The notes below the pieces were generated by a model, which was not told the origin of the DNA, ran no database searches, and saw only the letters and a list, made by a program, of their open reading frames with translations. DNA of 64,000 nt from Bacteroidales bacterium (GTDB taxonomy: Bacteria > Bacteroidota > Bacteroidia > Bacteroidales > F082). Position numbers and translations under genes: made by a program. The stretch lies in contig JAEEON010000028.1 of assembly GCA_016284305.1 (NCBI GenBank), forward strand, positions 1-64,000. The letters run 5' to 3'. Shown piece after piece: positions 34,796 through 41,314 of the stretch (position 1 is the first letter of the stretch; each line of letters begins with the position of its first letter).

Positions 34796-36270
34796 TCCAC
34801 GTGGTGCATCACGTTTCCTTCCACATAAATCGCGCTAAACGGGCGTGCGGGACAGAGATGTTCGCAGGCACCGCAGCCGATGCATTTGTTCTCGTCGATG
34901 GCGGGAACCATGACGGTTTGGCCGTTGTGGTTGTATTCAACCATCTGGATAGCCCCCGTGGGGCAGTGGCGTGCGCAGTTGCCGCAGCTCACTCCATCAG
35001 TGAGGGGGACGCAGTTGTCCTTTACCCAAACGGCATGGCCTACCTGAATGGCTGTCTTCTCCTCACGGGTGATGGGCTTGATGGCCCCTGTAGGACATAC
35101 TTCGCTGCAACGTGTGCATTCAGGACGGCAGTAGCCTCGCTCAAACGACAAGGAGGGTTGCATGAACTTGGTGAGCTCCGTGGATGGACGCAGCACGTTG
35201 TTGGGACAGGAAGAGACGCAGAGCTGACAAGCGGTGCAATGCCGTTGCATGTGTTTCGCTGAGATGGATCCAGGTGGGGTGATGGAAGTCTCACGCTTGG
35301 GGGCAACCTTGTCCTCGATGACCGCCAACCCTCCATCCACTTTCATCTGAGTCTGGGCTGTGGCAGCGGCAGCGGTTACCATGGCTGTACCCACAAGGAA
35401 GGAACGCCGGCCTTGGTCGGGCTCGACAGCAACTGCTTCATCCTTTGAAACAGTTTTCTTGGCGGTGTAATGCAAGGCGTCGAACTTGCATTTGGCTAGG
35501 CAGTCGCCGCAGACCACGCAACGCGAATAGTCCACAGTGCCAGCCTTGAAGTCGATGGCCCGTGCCTTGCAGTTCTTCTCACATTGGCCGCAGATTTTGC
35601 ACTTGTCCTTGTCGAACCTGACGCGGAACAGGGAGAACCGAGAGAAAAAACTCAAGATGGTACCTACCGGGCAGATGGAGTTGCAATAGGATCGTCCGTG
35701 CTTCCAAGCCAAGACTGCGAGGATAAGCAAGGTGAGCAAGGCCACAACGAAGGTGGTCACGCTGCGCATCCAGACCTGTACCTCACTGAAGTTGTAACGA
35801 CTATGCGTGGCGTCGATGGAAGCAAGCCAGTTGTTCAAGAGGTCGTACAAGGGCTTGAACAGACTGTTGACGATACGGCCGTATGCACTATAAGGCGCCA
35901 GCAAAGTGGTGATTGGTGCGAAGCCGATGATCAAACAGACGATAAAGACCGCGAGGACACCATAGCGAAGCCATTTGTGTTCCTTGGTGTAGGAGAACCG
36001 GTTTTTCTTTGCTTTTCCTCCTAGCCAAGAGAAGATGTCTTGCATGATGCCCAATGGACAGACAACGCTGCAATAGATTCTGCCGAAGAGAAGGGCGACG
36101 ACGATAAAAACCGCCAACATAACGAAGTTCAGCGCTAGCAGGTTGGGAAGAAACTGGATTTTCGCTACCCATCCGGCCCAGATGTTGACCCGGAAGCCAA
36201 TGCCGAGCAACAACAAGGTCACCAAAGTAAAGGTGATGATGGCTAGTGCGATTCGGAGCTTTCGTAGCAT
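34792..36270 (-). CDS. Membrane polyferredoxin (NapH-like plus multiple 4Fe-4S domains)
   Basis: 492 residues. Five membrane segments in the first 200 residues with NapH-type motifs CSVVCPLGI and CNSICPVGT. Then two cytoplasmic-type clusters (CKICGQCEKNC, CVVCGDCLAKC), an internal RR motif (RRSFLVGTAMVTAAAATAQ) at about 292, and four more motifs: CTACQLCVSSCP, CTRCSEVCP, CGNCARHCP, CIGCGACEHLCP. Predicted to pass electrons from inner-membrane carriers to periplasmic partners, here likely the Tat aldo/keto reductase next door. The internal RR helix may be an added membrane segment or a fusion scar. Confidence 0.88.
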   Translation of the reverse strand: MLRKLRIALAIITFTLVTLLLLGIGFRVNIWAGWVAKIQFLPNLLALNFVMLAVFIVVALLFGRIYCSVVCPLGIMQDIFSWLGGKAKKNRFSYTKEHKWLRYGVLAVFIVCLIIGFAPITTLLAPYSAYGRIVNSLFKPLYDLLNNWLASIDATHSRYNFSEVQVWMRSVTTFVVALLTLLILAVLAWKHGRSYCNSICPVGTILSFFSRFSLFRVRFDKDKCKICGQCEKNCKARAIDFKAGTVDYSRCVVCGDCLAKCKFDALHYTAKKTVSKDEAVAVEPDQGRRSFLVGTAMVTAAAATAQTQMKVDGGLAVIEDKVAPKRETSITPPGSISAKHMQRHCTACQLCVSSCPNNVLRPSTELTKFMQPSLSFERGYCRPECTRCSEVCPTGAIKPITREEKTAIQVGHAVWVKDNCVPLTDGVSCGNCARHCPTGAIQMVEYNHNGQTVMVPAIDENKCIGCGACEHLCPARPFSAIYVEGNVMHHVD

Positions 36271-36281
36271 ATTATTAAGTG

Positions 36282-37646
36282 TTATTTGATGATCATCTTT
36301 TGGAAGGTCCTTTCGGAATCTTTCTTAAGTTCTACAAGGTAAACGCCAGGCTTCAGCGACCCTCTGCCTACACGTTGTCCGCTGATGGTGTAAATGGTCA
36401 CGTCGGAGTCATTGAGGAGGTCGATCTCTTGATAAAAGTCCTCAACGCTATCGTAACCGACATAGGGGATGTAGGTGACCAGTCCCAAGGAGGCATCATC
36501 GGCTTGGTGGTAGATGTGGTCCTCGATTTCTTGTTGGTCGGTGGCACCCCATTTGTTGCCGATGGCCATGATGTCAAAGCTCGAGTTGTTGTAAAGATCG
36601 TATATCGCACCACCGTTGCCGTTGCCATGGATGTCGTTGTTTCCCCAGTCGTCTTCGGTGCCAAGATCGACGTGGTTGATATAGATGGAGGTGATGCCCC
36701 AGAGGTTGCCTGTGATCTCGTTGTTGCGAATGATGGCTCTACAGTTTTCGGTGTAGCCATAGATGGAGATGCCGCTTCCGCCATTCATCGGATTGGTTTC
36801 ACGATTGTTATCGATGAAACTGTTGCCGATGATGAGTGAGGAAATGGTCATGCCCTGTTGGTTGTAACCATAGCGCCCGTCTTTGATAAGGTTGTTTTTG
36901 ATGAGTGCTTTGGTGGAGCCGGTACCCATCATGTCGGCAATAGAGAGTCCTCCGATGGGTGACTGGCAATAGGTTCCGATGATGCTGTTGTTGACGATGC
37001 GTATGGTGTCGTCGGCTCCTGGACCCAAGTTGATTTGAGGGCTGTTAATGGCATCTTTCACGTTTTCATCAAAAGTGCAGTTCGTGATGGTGGGGGAACC
37101 TTGGCCGTTGGCTGGTGAGCTGATGGCCGCTCCATTGTTGATCATGAATACACAATCGTCGAAGATGGGGTTGCAGTTGAAGAAATCGACCACGGCATTA
37201 CAGTAGTCACGTGTAAAATACAGGAACTTGCAGTCGGTGAAGCTGACCTCCGATTCGATGAGTTTGATGCCAGCGCCATCGCTGAAGTATAACTTGCGAA
37301 GGTCGCAGTTGCTGGCGTTCTCAAATCTTATGCTGAAAGAAGGCGTGCCATAGATGCCGACTCGGACTGCAGTGTTTTCGCTGATGAGCGAGCCTTGTAT
37401 GGTGATAAGGGCATTGTTGATATTGATGCGCCCCACATGATCGTTGAGCACAAGGATGTCGTTGGCTGAAATAGTGATGTCGTCGTGGATGGTGAAGGTG
37501 GTAGCATCGTAGGTGACGGTGCCGTCACTAAGATTGACAAGGTCATTCATGGTGTAGCTGGTTCCGTTACCTGGGCTAACCCATTGGGCATTCATGAAAG
37601 AAGAAAAACCAAAAAGGATGAGGAGAAAGGGTAAAACTCTTTTCAT
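36282..37646 (-). CDS. Secreted right-handed beta-helix protein with T9SS-type C-terminus
   Basis: 454 residues. Signal peptide 1-20 (ends MNAQ), then repeated short strands with asparagine ladders (NCTFDEN, KNNLIKDGRYGYN, IIGNSFIDNN, IIRNNEITGN) that mark a parallel beta-helix of the pectate-lyase/NosD kind. The last 55 residues (TIYTISGQRVGRGSLKPGVY to KMIIK) look like a sorting domain but lack the YPNP box. Predicted surface protein, possibly polysaccharide-binding. Catalytic residues not identified. Confidence 0.8.
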   Translation of the reverse strand: MKRVLPFLLILFGFSSFMNAQWVSPGNGTSYTMNDLVNLSDGTVTYDATTFTIHDDITISANDILVLNDHVGRININNALITIQGSLISENTAVRVGIYGTPSFSIRFENASNCDLRKLYFSDGAGIKLIESEVSFTDCKFLYFTRDYCNAVVDFFNCNPIFDDCVFMINNGAAISSPANGQGSPTITNCTFDENVKDAINSPQINLGPGADDTIRIVNNSIIGTYCQSPIGGLSIADMMGTGSTKALIKNNLIKDGRYGYNQQGMTISSLIIGNSFIDNNRETNPMNGGSGISIYGYTENCRAIIRNNEITGNLWGITSIYINHVDLGTEDDWGNNDIHGNGNGGAIYDLYNNSSFDIMAIGNKWGATDQQEIEDHIYHQADDASLGLVTYIPYVGYDSVEDFYQEIDLLNDSDVTIYTISGQRVGRGSLKPGVYLVELKKDSERTFQKMIIK

Positions 37647-37680
37647 AGGTTGTGGGTTTGAAATTAAAATGCAAAGTTGA

Positions 37681-37708
37681 CAAAGATTTGTGGATTATCC
37701 AAATCTTT
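37681..37708. promoter_or_regulatory. Hairpin with near-consensus -7 box upstream of the beta-helix gene
   Basis: Nine-bp perfect arms AAAGATTTG and CAAATCTTT around a 9-nt loop. On the minus strand the downstream arm contains AATCTTTG, one base from TAnnTTTG, 34 bp upstream of the beta-helix ATG. Confidence 0.45.
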
Positions 37709-37714
37709 TTTTGA

Positions 37715-38362
37715 TCAGCCAAAGATGATGGAGAAAGCCTTCTCCATACGAGGAAAGATGGGGGAGAAGTGGGTGCCTTCTACGAGTTCAAAGCTCACTG
37801 TTCCCTGGCATTGCGTTTTTAGGAACTCTGCGGCAATCAGGGTGTTCTGCTCCACGGTGGCCATGCGTTTCTCTTTGGAGTTTTTCTCCCGGTCGCCGAG
37901 GAGCAAGCAGACCTTTTCGACTTTTTCTGACAGACTTTGCTCTCTCATCCATTCGGTAAATCCATCATACCAAAGTGATCCAGAGATGCTGATGATGTTG
38001 TTGAAGGCTTCGGTGTTGAATCCTGCCCAAATGGCAAATAGTCCAGATAGTGAGACACCCAACAACGATCGTTTTGCTTCTTGTATTTGGAGTGAGTCTT
38101 CCACTTCAGGGATGATTTTGGAGATCAGACGTTCCAAGAAATCGCGGGATTTGCCACCGAAAGGCTTGGCCTTCCGGAACACTCCGGGTGCTGGCCAGGG
38201 GGTGAGGTCATCATTCCAATCGACTTGTTCGAGGAGCACCAAGGTGACGGCATGGTTCTCTGCCAAAGTTTTCAGCCCTTCGTCAAGATCATGGGTAACG
38301 CCTTGAGGCAGGATGAGGTAGCAGATCTGCCTGATGGGATTATTGGAAGTGATGATTCTCAT
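37715..38362 (-). CDS. Alpha/beta hydrolase, esterase-like
   Basis: 215 residues without a signal peptide. The nucleophile elbow GVSLSG (Ser near 104) follows LISKIIPEVEDSL, and GTHFSP near the end supplies a candidate catalytic His; an Asp in CLLLGDRE is the likely third member. It resembles enterochelin- or IroE-type esterases, which hydrolyse ester bonds of small molecules. Short for that family (usually about 270). Substrate unknown. Tail-to-head with tmRNA, separated by a terminator. Confidence 0.75.
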   Translation of the reverse strand: MRIITSNNPIRQICYLILPQGVTHDLDEGLKTLAENHAVTLVLLEQVDWNDDLTPWPAPGVFRKAKPFGGKSRDFLERLISKIIPEVEDSLQIQEAKRSLLGVSLSGLFAIWAGFNTEAFNNIISISGSLWYDGFTEWMREQSLSEKVEKVCLLLGDREKNSKEKRMATVEQNTLIAAEFLKTQCQGTVSFELVEGTHFSPIFPRMEKAFSIIFG

Positions 38363-38386
38363 TTAAGTGCGCTGAGATATAAGATT

Positions 38387-38414
38387 AAAAACCCGCTGAA
38401 AACCAGCGGGTTTT
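38387..38414 (-). terminator. Terminator after tmRNA
   Basis: Arms AAAACCCGCTG and CAGCGGGTTTT, 5-nt loop. On the minus strand it directly follows the tmRNA 3' end and has a T tail (bidirectional). Confidence 0.9.
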
Positions 38415-38419
38415 GTTTG

Positions 38420-38817
38420 TGGAGATGGAGGGAGTCGAACCCTCGTCCAAACAAGGAACCCCCAAGGTTTCTACATGCTTATTCCGCCGTTGGTTTTCGA
38501 GCCGCGCAAGGGGACAGACGCCCTAAACGAGACCTTATCTCCTAAATCTCATCCGCGTGTCGGAGCCCCACGTGAACTATCCCGAAATTACTTAGCACCT
38601 CGTTCTCAGGCCGGAATCAGGCATCTCCACCTGCGAGATGTTTCGTCCTCCCACCTTGTGGGCGGATTAAGCCAGTGATCTACTGTACTTCGATCAGGCA
38701 GCGAAAGCGTAGTTATTCTCGCCAATTAATTTTTTGTAGCCAGGATTAACGAGCTTCACCACAGTGCTCGGCATGCTTCCGTGACAATTCATCTTGCTGT
38801 CAAAACCGGTCACCCCC
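38420..38817 (-). ncRNA. ssrA: Transfer-messenger RNA
   Basis: 398 nt. Acceptor stem GGGGGTG pairs with CATCTCC; T-arm GGGTTCGACTCCC precedes the 3' end. The tag reading frame reads GENNYAFAA then TGA. This peptide marks proteins from stalled ribosomes for degradation; it differs from the Porphyromonas-type tag GENNYALAA at one residue. CCA not encoded. Confidence 0.97.
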
Positions 38818-38877
38818 AGTTGTTCTAGTTGAAAGTGAAAATTGGAAAGGTTTTTTCAGTCTTCAAATATCACGGTG

Positions 38878-38908
38878 CAAAATTAGATAAAAAAAGTCTT
38901 TGGCGCAA
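38878..38908 (-). promoter_or_regulatory. Promoter for tmRNA: TTG-N20-TAATTTTG (minus strand)
   Basis: On the + strand, CAAAATTA at 38878-38885 and CAA at 38906-38908 with 20 bp between. The precursor would carry about 50 extra nt upstream of the mature 5' end at 38817. Confidence 0.75.
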
Positions 38909-38919
38909 GGGGGAAGTGG

Positions 38920-38947
38920 AATTTAGAATTTAGAATTTAGAGTTTAG
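38920..38947 (-). repeat. AATTTAG-type heptamer array ending the Rpn gene
   Basis: Four 7-bp units. On the minus strand they read CTCTAAA or TTCTAAA and encode the last residues (NSKF) and the TAA stop. Confidence 0.92.
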
Positions 38948-39988
38948 AGTTATTTCTTCTATTGGGACTCCCGTAGAAGCATGGATAGTTGCTATGTCAA
39001 TCCCCAACTCAAGCATTTTCTTGACGGTTTCGATCTTCGCTTGAACAAGCCCTATTTCTTTTCCTTCGGCGAGCCCAATTTCTTTTCCTTCAGCGAGTCC
39101 AATTTCTTTTCCTTTGGCGAGACCGCGTTTTTCTCCTTCGGCAAGTCCTTCTTGGTGACCAATGATACGACCACCTTCAATTTGGTTGTAGGTGTCCAAA
39201 TAAACCTTCATGCTTCGTTCATAGTCTAATTCCTCTTCAGGGGTCATCGCGGCCAGCTCTGCTTGACGAAACAGTTTATCAAACATGGCATCGTTGAGGT
39301 TCTTGGGTTTCCTGTCGTAGAAATAGAGACTGTTCAATGCATGGAACCACTGTCCCAACGACGTGTTTAGATCGAGCTTCGCATGGTCGATCTTGGGTAG
39401 CTCCACATAAAATAAGGTCAACTTCTCGTAAAACACATGGAAGTCCTCCACGTCCATGAGTTGTACCTTGTGTAGGAATGAGTCCTGGGGATATTCTTTC
39501 GCGGGCAAATTGAAGTTCATCATCGCTACCACATAGACATTTTTCAGCTCGTAGTCCCACTTCCTATTTCGCCTTTTTTCTGTGGTTTGATCATCGTCAT
39601 CCATGTTTTCTTGATCCAGACACTCCTCGGTTTGACTGCTTTTTTTCATGGCGAGTTCTGCCTCTTGGAGACCTTTCTTTCCTTGGTCATGGATGGGTTT
39701 TGCCGCATAATAGATGGTGCGATCCTTGAAGAAGGGCTGCCAAGTGTTCTGCATCTCTACGATGAACTCGTCTCCAGTGTTGGTTGTGCAATACACGTCA
39801 AAATAATTCGTCCTGGTTCCAATGAGGTCACCGATGCGTTCCACATTCTTGTAAGTAAGGTCTGTGATGGGATCCTCCCCGCCTATGAGCGCGTTGAGGA
39901 AGCTGATGAGCAAATCTTTGTTCTCTTCGGATCCAAAGAGCTTTTTGAAGCCGTAATCAACAAATGGGTTAAGGTAACGTTCGTACAT
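38930..39988 (-). CDS. Rpn family PD-(D/E)XK nuclease / putative transposase
   Basis: 352 residues. N-terminal PD-(D/E)XK core: DYGFKKLFGSEENKDLLISFLNALI, NYFDVYCTTNTGDEFIVEMQ (with the D-ExQ-type catalytic text) and FKDRTIYYAAKPI. The family (Rpn, DUF1703-like) promotes RecA-independent recombination; Bacteroidota carry many copies. A charged insertion (about 120-145) and a C-terminal KGKEIGLAEGKEIGLAEGKE repeat (three 8-residue units) follow. Its promoter lies in a palindrome. Located beside tmRNA with a different local composition, it is a candidate for transfer. Confidence 0.85.
   Translation of the reverse strand: MYERYLNPFVDYGFKKLFGSEENKDLLISFLNALIGGEDPITDLTYKNVERIGDLIGTRTNYFDVYCTTNTGDEFIVEMQNTWQPFFKDRTIYYAAKPIHDQGKKGLQEAELAMKKSSQTEECLDQENMDDDDQTTEKRRNRKWDYELKNVYVVAMMNFNLPAKEYPQDSFLHKVQLMDVEDFHVFYEKLTLFYVELPKIDHAKLDLNTSLGQWFHALNSLYFYDRKPKNLNDAMFDKLFRQAELAAMTPEEELDYERSMKVYLDTYNQIEGGRIIGHQEGLAEGEKRGLAKGKEIGLAEGKEIGLAEGKEIGLVQAKIETVKKMLELGIDIATIHASTGVPIEEITLNSKF
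39058..39130 (-). repeat. Three 24-bp tandem repeats in the Rpn gene
   Basis: Each unit encodes the eight residues GLAEGKEI with small changes (KGKEIGLA). In-frame copy-number change could occur without breaking the frame. Confidence 0.85.
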
Positions 39989-40012
39989 GGGCGTTATGTT
40001 ATAGGGTTAAAC

Positions 40013-40057
40013 AAAATCGTTACAAATATACGACATTTTTTTAATGTCAACGATTTT
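40013..40057 (-). promoter_or_regulatory. Palindrome holding the Rpn gene promoter
   Basis: Arms AAAATCGTT (40013-40021) and AACGATTTT (40049-40057). Within the spacer is the -7 box TATATTTG (40030-40023, minus strand) and a second small hairpin GACATT/AATGTC. It may serve both as terminator of the regulator gene and as operator for the Rpn gene. Confidence 0.65.
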
Positions 40058-40093
40058 ATTGTAATAAATTTCCTATAAATAACTTCCCGTGTT

Positions 40094-41254
40094 TTATTTT
40101 AATGGGTTCCCAAAATGAATCACATCGTCCTTAGAAATGGTACTTCCGCAAAGGATTACCAAGCGCTCAACGATGTTGTGCAACTCGCGGATGTTACCTG
40201 TCCATTGGTACTGTTTCAGCTCTTCCATAGCTTCGTCAGTGAACTTCGGGACAGCCTTGCCCATGTTCTGTGAGATGTTGTTCACGAAGTTATCCACCAA
40301 CAGCGGGATGTCGTCCTTGCGCTCCCGCAATGGTGGGACGTGAATGACAATGACGCTTAGACGATGATAAAGGTCCTCTCGGAAAGCATTTTCATCAATC
40401 ATCTTTTTCAAATCTTTGTTGGTAGCAGCAAGGATGCGAACATCTACGGGAATCTCCTTCTCGCCGCCCACTCGAACAATCTTATTCTCCTGCAAAGCAC
40501 GTAACACCTTGGCCTGAGCTGCCAAACTCATATCGCCGATTTCATCCAAGAACAATGTGCCTCCATTAGCCAACTCAAAATCGCCCTTGCGCTGTTTGAT
40601 AGCTGAGGTGAAAGAGCCTTTTTCGTGTCCAAACAACTGGCTCTCAATTAGTTCTGATGGAATAGCAGCGCAATTGACCTCGATGAAAGGAGCGTAACGC
40701 CTTGAGCTGAGCTCATGCAGTTGCCTTGCCACCAACTCCTTGCCAGTGCCGTTCTCTCCTGTGATGAGAACACGTGCCCCCGTGGGAGCCACCTTCTCGA
40801 TCATGTCTCTTACCACCATCATCGGAGCTGAATTGCCAATCATCTCGCTTTGACGATTGACGACTTTCTTCAAGGCCTTGTTCTCCGTACTGAGGTTTTT
40901 CTTGTCGAGAGCGTTGCGAACGGTGATGAGCAAACGGTTCATCTCAGGCGGCTTCTCGATGAAATCGAAGGCACCTTTCTTGATCGAGCGGGCCGCTTCA
41001 TCGGGACTGCTGTTGCCAGAGACCATGATTACGGGGACTTCGCTCATCTCTTTGATGTGCTCCAATACTTCCAAACCATCCATCTCGGGCATCTTGATGT
41101 CGCACAACACGGCATCATACTCCTGCTCTTTGATCATCTGCAGGGCCTTGGCACCGTTGTTGGCATCATCGACTTGGTATTTCTCGTTCTCCAAGATTTC
41201 TCGCAACACTCGGCGGATGGGATCTTGGTCATCGATTATGAGTATCCTTGACAT
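40094..41254 (-). CDS. Sigma-54-type response regulator lacking a DNA-binding domain
   Basis: 386 residues. Receiver domain 1-120 with phospho-acceptor D52 and K near 105; AAA+ domain about 140-375 with GENGTGKE Walker A, HEKGSFTSA sigma-54 contact loop (GAFTGA variant), GGTLFLDEIGD Walker B and WTGNIRELHN. The C-terminus stops at NPLK; there is no Fis-type helix-turn-helix, so it may act from solution or through a partner. No histidine kinase is adjacent. The overlapping divergent promoter belongs to a T9SS gene. Confidence 0.9.
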   Translation of the reverse strand: MSRILIIDDQDPIRRVLREILENEKYQVDDANNGAKALQMIKEQEYDAVLCDIKMPEMDGLEVLEHIKEMSEVPVIMVSGNSSPDEAARSIKKGAFDFIEKPPEMNRLLITVRNALDKKNLSTENKALKKVVNRQSEMIGNSAPMMVVRDMIEKVAPTGARVLITGENGTGKELVARQLHELSSRRYAPFIEVNCAAIPSELIESQLFGHEKGSFTSAIKQRKGDFELANGGTLFLDEIGDMSLAAQAKVLRALQENKIVRVGGEKEIPVDVRILAATNKDLKKMIDENAFREDLYHRLSVIVIHVPPLRERKDDIPLLVDNFVNNISQNMGKAVPKFTDEAMEELKQYQWTGNIRELHNIVERLVILCGSTISKDDVIHFGNPLK

Positions 41255-41263
41255 AATTCAGAA

Positions 41264-41303
41264 TTTGCTACAAAGATAGTTTTTTTTATTTTTGTCTTTC
41301 AAA
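41264..41303. promoter_or_regulatory. Overlapping divergent promoters
   Basis: Plus strand: TTTG (41264-41267), 19 bp, TATTTTTG (41287-41294). Minus strand: TTTG (41303-41300), 21 bp, TATCTTTG (41278-41271). Both match the consensus; the two cannot be occupied at once, so each probably excludes the other. Confidence 0.8.
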
Positions 41304-41314
41304 AAAAAACCTTC

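Noticed and set aside
38420-38500. A tRNA-like 3' end suggested another tRNA
   Set aside because: The 5' half, tag frame and length show it is the 3' part of tmRNA.
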